From Lineus longissimus (lineage: Eukaryota; Nemertea; Pilidiophora; Heteronemertea; Lineidae): DNA of 64,000 bases. The notes below the pieces were generated by a model. The model was not told the origin of the DNA, searched no databases, and saw only the letters and a list, made by a program, of their open reading frames with translations. The translations under genes and the position numbers were made by a program. Every line of letters starts with the position of its first letter. Within the stretch, counting starts at the first letter, position 1. Of this stretch, positions 30,505 to 42,174 are shown in pieces. Where the stretch lies: contig NC_088310.1 in assembly GCF_910592395.1 (NCBI RefSeq), positions 8,379,501 to 8,443,500 of the forward strand. The letters run 5' to 3'.

Positions 30505-30600
30505 CGACATGAAATGCGGTGGTGTACCAACCAAGGTGTCCGACTCTCAATCCAAGGGTCATGTGTTCGAACTCAAGTTTGTTCGCCACTTGGTCCTCAA
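30505..30600 (+). mobile_element. tRNA-like SINE head upstream of receptor copy 1
   Basis: The segment reads ggtggtgtaccaaccaagg, an anticodon-arm-like cgactctcaatccaagg, and the B-box-like gtgttcgaactcaag. The same sequence lies at the equivalent place in copy 2, so it inserted before the duplication. Confidence 0.5.
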
Positions 30601-30861
30601 CAACCACATTACAGGTCAAGCTCAACTGAGCGCTGTTTCAGCAGCTCCGAATGACTCTGTCGTGACCAAGTAACAGTTGGTGCAAAAGGCTTTTAAATAG
30701 ACCCTGCTCGGTGCAAAAGCCTATGACGGATTTGGAAGTTCAAAAGGATTGACCTTTACGCTGCATGTATACATACATTTATAGACTTGTTAAAAGTACA
30801 GCATCTATGGAGTTGCGTCGGCCGATGGGTCAGTTAGGCCATGGATGTATAGCACAGGCAA

Positions 30862-30869
30862 TGACGTCA
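30862..30869. promoter_or_regulatory. CRE palindrome upstream of receptor copy 1
   Basis: Perfect TGACGTCA, the consensus CREB/ATF site, lies about 730 bp upstream of the chosen ATG. A near match TGACGTCG follows at about 30940. The palindrome is retained in copy 2. Function is inferred only from the consensus. Confidence 0.4.
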
Positions 30870-31753
30870 TCATCAGCGGACAACGTTAATACCACAAGCC
30901 ATTCCTATATCGATGGTGTCAGTGGCGGGATAAACCAGAGTGACGTCGCGGGCGTTCGCCCCCTGCGTCGGTGGGCCTCGGTCAAGTTCTGCGATTAGCG
31001 AGGCCTTACCATTTGTAGCTTGTAGCTTTCCCCGCAGAATAATTAGTCGGCATCGGGTCGTTATATAGCTTACCCATCGTTCGATGATTCTCGTATGGCG
31101 CAGCAACAGAAGTTATTTACCGTACATCACACGAGAGAAGTTTGATTGCCAGAAGGGCCCATGCCGCAGAGTTGTCTAAAACGTCGGAAAGGACCTCGCG
31201 AAGCAAGTAGGTCTGATTAGGTTGCGTCGCAGTAGCCGACGCCGCTAAGTAAATGTTAAAAATGTTGGCATCATGAAAAACTCTTGTTGCGATTGGGAGT
31301 GAAAAAAGAGGGGACTTCTCCAATAACAGGTACGATAACGCACTCCTTCTGTTAAAGGTGATTATGTTGTCTGTTTGTTTAAGGAAACGAATAACAACTT
31401 AGAGTTTGAAAGTCATTAAAAAGTTATGGTCCTCAAGAAATTTGTATAATTCTTTGTAGCGAAAGTCCGGGCCTTTTGTTGACTCTACAATGGCGGGTTC
31501 GACGGAATAAACCACTGGAAAGAACGCTTTTTACGGGTACAGCTCAACGTGTCCGCTAGACATTGGATTTTATCGCATCCACTTTTTGTCTCGCCTCAAA
31601 AGTTATCAAACACCATTACACCATTAGCTATAATACCTGACACTTTTCAAGTTTACAATGCGCCCAACCGCCAACAAAAATCTCGAATATGTAAACAGTG
31701 AGTATATGATATTATACAAATGAGGTATCCGATTTCATACGCACAAATTTCAT

Positions 31754-32751
31754 CAATTTCACAACATCATCAAAAGATGCCGCCTCAACCCTGGCGTCCG
31801 TATGAAATGGAATGAGGTATCGAAGAATTTCGTTATACATAGTGAGGTTTTGAGAGCTGGGTAGAGGGCTTTAAGGACTAATTCCAATATTCTTGGATGT
31901 TAACTGTCCTCCAGCTGGTCTCGGTGTTCACTCTTCCAGCTGGTTATCTGGTATTGTTGGTCAGTCTTCCAGGTGCTTATCTGCTCGCGACTTCTGATAT
32001 TGCAACGCCGTCAGTAGTACGGAGGTACATAATAAAGAGATTGTCGATAGTTTACAGCAACTCTGTCCGCTGGGTTCAGGGTCGCTATACATTAAACCGA
32101 GACACAGTTCGTGGCGATGAGTGACAAAATACCCCCAGAACGGCTCTTTCCCACGGGGCCGTTCTCGATGTCTTCTGTTTTGGCGACGGGAAATACGCGT
32201 ATCATCTTGCCAAATAATCGTGCAGATGAATGGACTAATTCGCTAGCTCCATTGAAAATGCTCGAAGATCGTGCATATGCTATAAACTCTATCAGAAGTC
32301 GTCGCGGCTTTTTAGACGACAACACCACTTCTTTTAAGCGATTTGGCGGCAGGTGCGGCATGCCACCTTCAAAGCGGTGTGGGCTCCTGGTCGAATTTGC
32401 TGTCAACTATACTCCGAGGAAGATGACCTCAGCCATGCGGCCAGCACTATTTCCTCATCATTTTCGGATTGTGACTGCAGACGACATCCGGAGTAATGCG
32501 CACCATCTCTGCATAGCACCGGCTAGCCCATTTAAATAGGCTACGATCCGCTATGTTGCAGTGGGACGGGTCAGGTCCGGTCTGACCACAAAGTGGACGT
32601 GTGGTCTCATGCATCTTCGGTAATGACGACAACGGTTTTCCGATTCTCACACTATATCAACAGGTTGTTGTCGTCTCAATCCCATGTTGACAAAATGAGA
32701 AAATATAGAAAATCATTGAGGAGAAAATATAAATATCTCGCAGGAGGACAT
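31754..32751. other. Single-copy spacer between the two duplicated segments
   Basis: This DNA is not shared with either duplicate. It contains one ORF of about 140 codons (32117-32539) of unknown nature. No transposon ends or direct repeats that would explain the duplication were recognised. Confidence 0.6.
32117..32539 (+). CDS. Hypothetical ORF in the spacer
   Basis: The ORF has an ATG start and 140 codons, beginning MSDKIPPERLFPTGPFSM. I recognise no family. It has no signal peptide or membrane segment. Basic pairs occur (SRRG, FKRF, SKRC), but without a signal sequence a prohormone reading is weak. An overlapping antisense frame is also open, so this may be chance in GC-richer DNA. Confidence 0.15.
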   Translation: MSDKIPPERLFPTGPFSMSSVLATGNTRIILPNNRADEWTNSLAPLKMLEDRAYAINSIRSRRGFLDDNTTSFKRFGGRCGMPPSKRCGLLVEFAVNYTPRKMTSAMRPALFPHHFRIVTADDIRSNAHHLCIAPASPFK

Positions 32752-33171
32752 CCTAAGACTGACGACGTCAGTCACATTACACACTCGCCGTGCTCACCAT
32801 CATGCGATACTACATTCATTCCCGACAGTCCAGTGGCGAAATATAACCCCATCTGGTCGCATCCGACTTATTTCTTCTATTCTTTGGTCTCCACTGAAGT
32901 GGCGACAAAGTGTATCCTAATCTGGTCGCATCCGGATGCATCTTAGAAGCAATCGACCAACTGCTTCTGACATCCAACTGAAGTGTGTATCTAGTTGCCA
33001 TCGCAGTCAAAAGACACGAAATCACTATTCTTGGGCGTGTTCTGTAAGGTGGACCGTTGTGAACCACTTAAAGAAAATGCGGTGGAGACGATTCGCAATC
33101 TGTAAATCTTTAAATCTTTAAAGCCGAAATTCATAGTTAATGTTAGAAATTACAAATACAAAATCAATATC

Positions 33172-33725
33172 GATGGTAGACTGCACCATGCTCGACTCTG
33201 TCTTGCGATGGTAGATTGTGCCATTCTCTTCCGTCTAATACGTCTCGCGATGGTAGATTGTGCCATGCTCGACTCTATCTACAGCTTGCAATGGTGGGTT
33301 GTGGTGTGGCCAACTCTAGCTTGTGATGGTAGATTGTGCTGTGGTCAACTCCAGCATGCGATGGTAGATTGTGCTAGGGCCGACTCTAGCTTACGATGAT
33401 GGTAGATTGTGCCAGGGCCGACTCTAGCTTACGATGATGGTAGATTGTGCCATGCTCGACTCTATCTACAGCTTGCAATGGTGGGTTGTGCTGTGGCCAA
33501 CTCTAGCTTGTGATGGTAGATTGTGCTGTGGTCAACTCCAGCATGCGATGGTAGATTGTGCCATGGCTGACTCTAGCTTGCTGTGATGGTAGATTGTGGC
33601 ATACTGTGTGGCATGGCCGACTCCAGTTTGCGATGATGATGGTAGATTGCGGCATGGCCGACTCTAGCTTACGATGATGGTAGACTGTGGCATGGCCGAC
33701 TCTGTCTGGTTGCAGTAGATTGTGT
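33172..33725. repeat. 35-37-bp minisatellite next to receptor copy 2, expanded
   Basis: Roughly 15 units of the gatggtagattgtgccatgg-type motif, with internal higher-order duplication (the block around 33261-33340 recurs at about 33440-33520). The receptor reading frame enters the right edge of this array. Confidence 0.9.
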
Positions 33726-35311
33726 CATGGCCATTCCTCGATTGTCTCTCAAGACATCTTTAAAATACTTCGTAAAGATTTCCTTGGCGTCCCGCCGGAA
33801 TTTGGCCCCTCCACCAAGAAAGTAAACATAAAAATTAATGGCGAAATTAAGATGCCAAATCTCTGTGAAGATCCACCACTGCAACCAGTAGCGCGTGCCC
33901 CAGTAGGGGTCGTCCAGGTCGTATTGAATAAACGCTGGAACAATCGCCTCGTAGATTCTCTTTGGAATAGAGCAGACGAAGTAAGCAAATGATGTCACTA
34001 GGAGTAGCGCGGTCAGGTTAGGTTCTTTGGACTTCCGGTGAGATTTTGATAAATCCATTTTTTTCCGTTTCTTAGAAGCGCGTCGCACGTTAATGATAAT
34101 AATTGTATTACAGATGATTAAAATGGAGAAAGGTAAAATAGTACCGAATAAAACTTGGTAAAAATTCAAAAATTGTTCCACCCATGGCATGTTTGGCACG
34201 TGACGAAGTACAACGCCATTGGGTGGGTCCGGTAATTTGTAGCTAAAAAACGCTTGGATGTTGAATGTCAGTTGTATTACGCATGTCACGACTGTGACCT
34301 TGAGTGCCCTTGAAGCCGTGCAGATGGAAGCTGCTTTCATCGGAAATGTCACTGCGATTGCGCGGTCTATGCTCATTTCCGCCAGAAAGAGCCCGGATGT
34401 GATGGCAAATGCATCTGCGCCGTACCAAATGAAGCTATGAATGAAACAAAGGAAAAGTGTAGATCACTAAGGTCACGGTATGTCAACAAGGAGCAAGCTG
34501 AGGTGCCGGTTCTCGGGATGAATCACCACAAGTGGCATTTCAAGGCCGGCTGAGCCGTGTTGGCCAATCAGAAGCACTTCCTGTTTTTTTTGCTGCGCCG
34601 GAAAGTGCTTATGATTGGCCAATGCTACCGGAAGGAGACTCCCGTCATAAAAAGAGCTGATTGGTCAGAATACCCTAATACAAAAAAGCTTCTCAGAAGA
34701 GTTTCCCCCCAAAGTGGAGCGGTTATGATCAGCCATACCGGAAGTCATGAGGTGTCTCTTTGAAGAAAGTAATCATTGGTCAGAATATCCGAAAAGACTC
34801 TCAAAGGTGTTTTTTCCCCCGGAAGTTGAGCACTTATGATTGGCCACTACTACCAGAAGTCTCGAGCAGACTTCCTTTAGGAAAGTGGTGATTGGTCAAC
34901 ATACCCAATACAAAAAGGTTCCAAATTGTTTTGTTTCTGTCCTAATCTATATGAAATCAAAGCAAAAAAAGACAAGAACTTTACATACCTTAAAAACATC
35001 AAATTCTCTTCCATATTCTTGCCAACACCATGGAACACAACAATCTTGTAAGCGGAGACGACGAATTCGAAGCAAGTGTCCACGATCGCCAAGCCGGCCA
35101 TGTAGACGCAGGTGCTGTGTTTGCGGTTGTCTTTCTTGGTTGTGATGAGGAGGGACATGTTGTTACCAATGATGCCTATAGTTGCGGTGAAGAAGGGCCA
35201 ATATAAGTAGATAACCGCCGTCATCTGCGCCATGAAGGAATATGTTGGCCCTACCGAGGTCTCAGGGCGCGGCAGCTCCGTACCGTTGGGCGCGGTCACT
35301 CCTGCCACCAT
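33669..35311 (-). CDS. Rhodopsin-class peptide GPCR (FMRFamide-receptor-like), copy 2
   Basis: Two exons, 35311-34989 and 34434-33669, with the same splice sites as copy 1, give 362 aa. The protein matches copy 1 except for about seven substitutions in exon 1 (E4G, I20V, S23T, T51N, Y65H, G88Y and K101E by eye) and about four in exon 2 (I/V in ECL2, T/A in TM6-7, V/I and E/K in the tail). The copy-1 stop codon is absent: TAA has become CAG, so translation continues for 11 residues (QSRPCHSLPSS) into the minisatellite. All TM motifs (IIGN, LAIVD, SIDR, CSIP, NFYVY) are intact, so both copies look functional. Confidence 0.85.
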
Positions 35312-35686
35312 TCTCCAAGGTTGTGAAATATGAACTGAGACGGACCGAATAGAATCGAAAGTATTTACTGTAAGATTTTCTTGATTGCAGGATACATGTT
35401 TTGAGACGAGACTATTTCTTTTTTTGTAAGAAGTGCTTGAAAGTAAAAGCATTGGGATGGGACCTGGTAATCCACGACGCTGTGCCGACGAAAAAGTCAC
35501 ACGTTTGAGAATACTTAGCGATGACGTTCCGCACCTCAGATCAGTCCTGCACATGAAGGCGATACTTCTGGGTTTGTTATACCTTGTTTCCGCAATAGGT
35601 TGTAATACCATGTCTTCGCAGAATATCCAGTGAACGACATTGCCGCCAAAGTGCAGATCGCGCGTCGAGACGTTCGTCTGCAACAT

Positions 35687-35785
35687 GAACGTGAAATGCG
35701 TTGGTGTACCAACCAAGGTGTCCGACTCTCAATCCAAGGGTCATGTGTTCGAACTCAAGTTTGTTCGTCACTTGGTACTTAACAA
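35687..35785 (+). mobile_element. tRNA-like SINE head upstream of receptor copy 2
   Basis: Paralogous with the element at 30505-30600. The gtgttcgaactcaag B-box-like segment is unchanged. Confidence 0.5.
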
Positions 35786-36057
35786 CCACATAACAGGTCA
35801 AGCTCAATTGAGCGCTGTTTCAGCAGCTCCGATTGACTCTGTCGTGACCAAGTGACAGTTGGTGCAGAAGGCTTTTAAATAGACCTTGGTCGGTGCAAAA
35901 GCCTATGACGGATTTGGAAGTTCAAAAGGATTGACCTTTACGCTGCATGTATACATACATTTATAGACTTGTTAAAAGTACAGCATCTATGGAGTTGCGT
36001 CGGCGATGGGTCAGTTAGGCCACGGATGTATAGCACTGGATTAGCGACCTCAGGCAA

Positions 36058-36065
36058 TGACGTCA
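36058..36065. promoter_or_regulatory. CRE palindrome upstream of receptor copy 2
   Basis: TGACGTCA is conserved from copy 1. The second, near-consensus site of copy 1 is changed here (TGACGGCG). Confidence 0.4.
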
Positions 36066-36924
36066 TCATCAGCGGACAACGTTAATATCACAAGCCATTC
36101 CTATATCGATGGTGTCAGTGGCGGGATAAACCAGAGTGACGGCGCGGGCGTTCGCTCCCTGCGTCGGTGGGCCTGGGTCAAGTCCTGCGATTATCGAGGA
36201 ATTACCATTTGTAGCTTGTAGCTTCCCCCGCAGAATAATTAGTCGGCATCGGGTCGTAATATAGCTTACCCATCGTTCGACGCAGCAACAACAGAAATTA
36301 TTTACTGTACATCACACGAGAGAAGTTTGATTGCCAGAAGGGCCCATGCCGCAGAGTTGTCTAAAACGTCGGAAAGGACCTCGCGAAGCAAGCAGGTCTG
36401 ATTAGGTTGCGTCGCAGTAGCCGACGCCGCTAAGTAAATGTTAAAAAGGTTGGCATCATGAAAAACTCTTGTCGCGATTGGGAGTGAAAAAAGAGGGGAC
36501 TTCTCCAATATCAGGTACGATAACGCACTCCTTCTGTTAAAGGTGATTATGTAGTCTGTTTTTTAAGGAAACGAATAACAACTTAGAGTTTGAAAGTCAT
36601 TAAAAGTTATGGTCCTCAAGAAATTTGTATCGAAAGCCCGGGCCTTTTGTTGACTCTACAATGGCGGGTTCGACGGAATAAACCACTGGAAAGAACGCTT
36701 TTTACGGGTACAGCTCAACGTGTCCGCTAGACATTGGATTTTATCGCATCCACTTTTTGTCTCGCCTCAAAAGTTATCAAACACCATTACACCATTAGCT
36801 ATAATACCTGACACTTTTCAAGTTTACAATGCGCCCAACCGCCCATAAAAATCTCGAATATATAAACAGCGAGTATATGATATTATACAAATGAGATATC
36901 CGATTTCATACGCACAAATTTCAT

Positions 36925-39900
36925 TTGCGTAAATTTCTGGCATATCTGATTCGTTTGTAAACATTTTTAATTCAATTTTTCTACAAAGGATGGTTTGTTG
37001 AGCATCATTTTTCTCGAGTTTGTGCGCGGGAACATGAAACCGTCAGGCCCCAGGGTCGCTAATCTGGAAGCGGTTGAAAAATAATAACTACATGTGTTAT
37101 TAAAAACAAAATGACGCCCGTTTAGGTTTTCGTCTTGTTAAAAGTGCGGTAGTTGCTCTTTTCAAAAAACATTTTTGATGCCTCGGTAACTATTAACGCT
37201 GATGCTATAAATAGTTGTACCATTCCCAAATTCATTTAAAATCTTTGCCCCTCGGAGAAGAAATTATTTCCACGTCCTGTATTCCATGAGCTTGACTAGA
37301 TTATAGGACCGTTTACACGAGAACAAACCGATCGAGATCGATCCGGATCGGTCTATATAGACTGGTCTGCATGCCGTGTTAGCGCGTGCATGGTCTGATT
37401 TTGTAATACTTACGTCATTACGAGACCTACGTGTGATCTGGTGTGGTCTGGTCTGGTTTGGTTTGGTCTCCTATCGGTACCACCCGCGGGGTAAAAAGGC
37501 CACTACGATTGTCGGAAAGTAATAGGTAAATGCCTGTACTCCCCCCACGCATGCAGCAGGTACCAACCATTGAGTTATGGACTGCTGACGGAAAAGTTAA
37601 TGACCATGAAAAATATCTCACTGTCCATACGTTTTGTGATCGTGCGAATGTGTCAGAAAGCGTAGAATCAGCCCTTAACAGGTTGGAAGGGGATTGATTT
37701 CCATATCAGCAATTTGGTACTCATTCAAAGAAGTCAACCGAGTTTTTACAACTTAAATCATGATTAAAATCGTCTCCGCCTTGGGGATTCCCAGGTGAAA
37801 CTTATTTGATAAGATCATGATCCAGCCACCATTAGAGCCCTTTAACCAACGAAGTGAATGCCAATTTCAAGGGTGGGAGTCAGCCGACTTTGTTTTCCGA
37901 GTACAGACTGAAATGGGAATTCACTTCATTTTGAAGGCGTTCTAATTGCTTTTGGATTTCAAGTTATAGCCAAAATGGTGGTGCCTATATGGTCTACCCT
38001 GAATTGGATGGAATTCGTTGAAGTATTAAAAATCACATCTCCCTCAACACAAACCGCCATGGATATCCAGAGAATCTCTGTATCCTGACCATGGAAATAT
38101 TGGTCATCTAATGGCCTTGCGGATCTCAACATCCGATGCTTTGATGTTTGCTTTGTCCGATCCGGTTTTATACCATGGCCACTTGGAAATGTCAGCGAGA
38201 TTAGCAACCTCTTACTTAGTTTTGACCTTAGTTTTTATCTCTTCCAATAAAGATAGGCTACAGCAGATGTTCGAAGGTCGATCAAGCCGGAATGTTTCCG
38301 AGTGTCGAATGAAGCTACTAGCCCATGGGCCGAAATCCAAAGATGTCATTCGTTACAACTTTTCGGGGGCATAGTTTCCCACAAAATTAGTTGCACGTTA
38401 CTGACTTTAACCACGAGAACACCCATTGCTAAATACAGTTATTTTAGTGCATTAATTCACTCCTAGGTGGCCAAACTTCAGTCCTGCCACCTAGGAGGCA
38501 ACCTCAAAAACTATGCCCCTTTTTCATTTTGGCCCTCGGCCAAGAAATGCATGGCATGTGGTTTGATGAGGAACAGCGTGTAGGGCAGGGTTCCTTTGGA
38601 GAGAGAACACCCTTACGTTTCTCAAAGTACCCTCAGATTCCTGAACCAACTGATAATTACCGTGCAGGTCGTCAAAGTAATCAGTCACAAACATTGAAGA
38701 CATCCAACTCATTATCTGATCTCTGTTATTTAGGCATTCTAACAGGAAAACACCCTCGGAAGTCCATGCACCCACTTGCCTCTTGTGTGCTTGTCTTTAA
38801 TTTGCACTTGGCTTCGAAATATGAATCGACAGCCTCTCGATAAACTGCCTCTAAAACTAATTGCTCTCTATCTAAGAACCTCATAAGCAGAGCCACTCAA
38901 GTGTCTGCAAGACACGTTCGTTTCGAAGTGTTACTTTTGATACTTGGACTTCTCAGCGGATATTGGGTAATGTCAGGTGAAAATGTTATCCTAAGTCATC
39001 CTCCGGGCAGACTATTGCTCATGTCAGCAGACCACTTACTAGCCAAATTTCCCCCATTAAACATGTGTAGAATGCATTTCGTAGGTATTTCATCTGATGA
39101 GAGGATAGTTTATTCATGAGAGAGACCGACATCAACAGTGTTTGTTCGTCATAGATACATGTACGTCACATTTCTCAGAATCGCAAAAAGTTAGTCGCCC
39201 CGCAGTTGTTGCGTTTTGTGTTAGACTTTATCAGCGGTTGAATAAAGTTACTCTGCTCTCTACATCTAAGATGCAATTGTTTTTACATAGATTAAATCCA
39301 GCGACATCCAAGCAGGAGCATCTTGACCAAAAATGTTTTAATGCATCTTTTTTTCACGATTAAGAATACCCCGGCTACGTTTAAAGGGACTATAAGACCA
39401 TGAGGTTCAGGATAAAGCCGGAGCGTCAGTACCTTAATTACACGTTGACGCCTGCGGGCAACCCATGTTGGGCCCTGATGCTATGTTGGTCTCATGTAAA
39501 ATGTACATAGCTACCGCCAATCCAACCATTGGAGGCGCCTGGTGACTGGTTTTGAAACCATGCACTTTAAATGGGTTTCAACGTTGGGAGCAACCCGCAG
39601 ACGCCAATTTCACTTTACGCCCTCTGTTGTCAGAAATTGGTCCTCATTCCCCGATTGTTTGAAGTACGCCCCGGAAGTACGCATTGCTGTGTACATGTAT
39701 TCTCAGTTTATATGTTATTGATATCTAAAATTTGTATGCATGGCATAACGAAACAAAGGATCCAGATGCAGATGCCATTGAATATAACAGAGCAAAAAAA
39801 CCCCCCAGAATTACTGCTATCACGTCCTTCGGGAGACCAATTAGTCGATCAGCGAACAAGGCCCCGTATAGGCTTAAAAAGTCACGTGTGACCTTTGATA

Positions 39901-40847
39901 TTCATGTCTTCGGGATATTCACAGTTATTTCACGTCGACTTCTTTTGATATTTAGTTATTCGACCTTTGATAGAAGACTAAACCTCTGTCACCGAGATAT
40001 TTGGCTTTTGGTGGTGATTCCGTTTTTTTCTCCCTCAAGCAGCATCATGGATCTCCCGGCGGCTTGTTCAATCAGGTACTACTGGTAGGCTGCACTACAA
40101 AACAGTATGCAGTGCCAGCAACAGCAGCCATTTTCCAAACAATCCCCATACCTGGCGGTGGTGATCCATGAGTCGCAGTCCAGTGATCAGGCAGCTTTTT
40201 CGAATAACCGTCGAGTGAGGCCAGTCGCTGGGTATCGAGTGCAGTGAGGTCGTTTTCTGGTCGGGCATTTGTGTTTGCTAACTTGGCCGTTGGGGTTTTA
40301 TGCATCTGGCGAAGGCCAGGTTCCCTCGAATCAGACGATGTTTCTGCTGGGATTGTCCGAAGTCGGTCAACTCTTTCCCTGGCCTATTGGACTAAAAACC
40401 AATCAAGTTTGTGAAGTGTGAATATGACTACCGAAAACCGAGACAAGTTGATGAAGTGTGATTATGATCTAAAACCAAGACAAGTTGGTGAAATGTGATA
40501 ATGACCTATTGCCCGACGCCCAATCAGGCTCTCTTGTTGGAATTCGAGTGTCGTTTCCACGAAATCAGAAATGTCAGGCATCTCGAATGACTGTTTCCAG
40601 CAACTCGAACGGTTGGAGTGGGTATGTTTTTTCAGTTGAGAGGACTGTAACCAGATCTTCCCAGGCTCCTGACCTGTCCATTGAGGCAAGGACCCATTAT
40701 TTACATGTACTATATTTTGAGAACTCCCAGAGCGTAATGTGAAAATACCCTCTCCAGTCCGTGCAACCAGTGGGAACTATTTCCATTCAATGTCGGCGGT
40801 GGAAATGTCTTTCACAAATATGCACAACACTTGAACTTGAAAGTCTC
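36925..40847. other. Gene-poor stretch
   Basis: Only short, unremarkable open frames are present. One recognisable item is a dispersed element at about 37305-37480 (see its entry). I see no convincing exon, RNA gene or long tandem repeat in the rest. Confidence 0.5.
37305..37480. mobile_element. Dispersed element A, copy 1 (partner at 41.34 kb)
   Basis: Begins aggaccgtttacacgagaac, then aaaccgatcgagatcgatcc and ggatcggtct, followed by a run of tctggtctggt-type repeats. The same order occurs at 41342-41580. Small non-autonomous DNA transposon is the likeliest class. Confidence 0.45.
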
Positions 40848-41077
40848 AATACAGCGCCCCGCAAACGGCCGATTTTCGTCTCTCCAACATGTCATCGTGA
40901 TTGCATGCGACAGATTCTCGCGTTTGCCGTCGTCATCTCGGGACCTGCGACAAGATTCGGACCGGAGCGACCTGGGATCAATATCAAACCCAGTCATTAC
41001 AAATTTTACCCGCAGGCGAGCGATCTTTTGCAGGTGGCATCGACAAATATCGCTCGTTTGCGGGGAGCTACAGTGTA
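40848..41077. mobile_element. GC-rich-TIR MITE, copy 1 (about 230 bp)
   Basis: The left end acagcgccccgcaaacggcc and the right end gctcgtttgcggggagctac are inverted counterparts for about 27 bp. The interior is rich in tcgcagg/cctgcga-type inverted motifs. A second copy with the same ends lies at 45183-45421. Confidence 0.65.
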
Positions 41078-41341
41078 AGTGCAATAGATATTGAAGACAA
41101 CTTCAGAAGAAATTTATGATATTTAACTTCAAGTAAATAAGTTGTCGCAACATGGCAAGTTTGACGCATATAATGTCACCCCTTTCACAGGCCGGGGGGA
41201 CAGCATAAGAGTTCCTTTTGTCTTAATGGCCAGATTCATACTGCCAAGTCAGTGTTGTAATCACAGGCCGGTGATCCATACACTCCCCACGCAATGGTAT
41301 TGGTCTCGTCCCTCCGTAGTGATGAAGTAATCGAGCCTAGT

Positions 41342-41580
41342 AATAAAAGAGCCGTTTACCTTGGACCAAACCGATCAAGATCATTTCGGATCGGTCTAGA
41401 TTGATCTGCCGTGTAAGTCTGGTCTGGTCCGGTTCGATATGGTCTATAAAGTGGACCCTCTCTAGTTTTGGTCCATATTTATTCTCCACATAGTCTGAGA
41501 CTTTGTCATTCATGACATCGTGAGCTATGTGACTGATCAGATCTGGTCTGGTTGGGTTGATCCCTTAAAAACAGTCCTAT
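41342..41580. mobile_element. Dispersed element A, copy 2
   Basis: Contains gccgtttaccttggacc, aaaccgatcaagatcatttc, ggatcggtct and repeated tctggtctggt. The right edge aaaacagtcct is roughly the inverse of the left-end aggaccgttta of copy 1. Confidence 0.45.
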
Positions 41581-42010
41581 ATACATGTAGTCTGCGTTTT
41601 CCCCATCAGTGGGCAGGGCGTCACACTCGAGTGACAGCCTGTTTTCTTAAAAGATAAACTAGACAACGATAATATTTCAAAGCATAAATATCATTATTCA
41701 TAAATAAATAAAAACAAATTACATATATTACAATGACAATGACGATGACGACAAAGAAACGCGATTTTGTTTTAGCCGAGGGGGCTTTGGTCGGGAATCG
41801 GAGGGAGAGTAAAAGCGCCCACTCCACATCAACACCAACACATACTGGAAATCCCATCTTGAGGCGATTCCTCAACAGTGGTACACATACACAATACACA
41901 TACACGTTCTACGCCTTATAGAGAGTTTTCGCAAGTCCGCCCGAAACGCCAACGTGAATGCCTATCTCATTGTTCGACCACCTGATACCGATGTCGAACA
42001 AGGGGATCTA

Positions 42011-42174
42011 CCGTCGTTGTGCGTGTATCAATCCTTCATGCCGATCTATACCGTCGTTGTGCGTGTATCAATCCTTCATGCCGATCTATACCGTCGTTGT
42101 GCGTGTATCAATCCTTCATGCCGATCTATACCGTCGCTGTGCGTATATCAATCCTTCATGCCGATCGACCGTCG
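42011..42174. repeat. 40-bp tandem repeat, four copies
   Basis: ccgtcgttgtgcgtgtatca starts at 42011, 42051, 42091 and (with two changes) 42131. Each unit is exactly 40 bp and the copies are nearly identical. A partial fifth unit follows. Confidence 0.95.

Larger units (their letters stand above)
27857..31753. repeat. Segmental duplication, copy 1
   Basis: This segment is near-identical to 32752-36924. Shared markers are gacgtcagtcacattacaca at the left edge and cgatttcatacgcacaaatt at the right. The offset grows from about 4,896 bp to 5,211 bp across the minisatellite, then returns to 5,182 bp through a small intronic indel. It carries receptor copy 1, a SINE, a CRE and a short minisatellite. 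Confidence 0.95.
32752..36924. repeat. Segmental duplication, copy 2
   Basis: This is the partner of 27857-31753 in direct orientation. Differences are scattered substitutions, small indels in the receptor intron and flank, a few bases inserted near 36040, and a much longer minisatellite. Confidence 0.95.

Noticed and set aside
30130-30534. 135-residue N-terminal extension of the receptor (same in copy 2 at 35312-35716)
   Set aside because: The frame is open in both copies, but its 5' part overlaps a tRNA-like SINE, the intermediate ATG at 30168 is not conserved in copy 2, and the sequence has no receptor-like features. The conserved ATG at 30129 was preferred.
31117-31323. 68-codon minus-strand frame conserved in both duplicates (31117-31323, 36302-36508)
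   Set aside because: Conservation is no better than the flanking duplicated DNA and there is no recognisable motif, so shared openness only reflects recent duplication.
32092-32406. Prohormone-like minus-strand frame in the spacer
   Set aside because: It starts at TTG, has no signal peptide, and its basic pairs are not arranged around repeated peptides.
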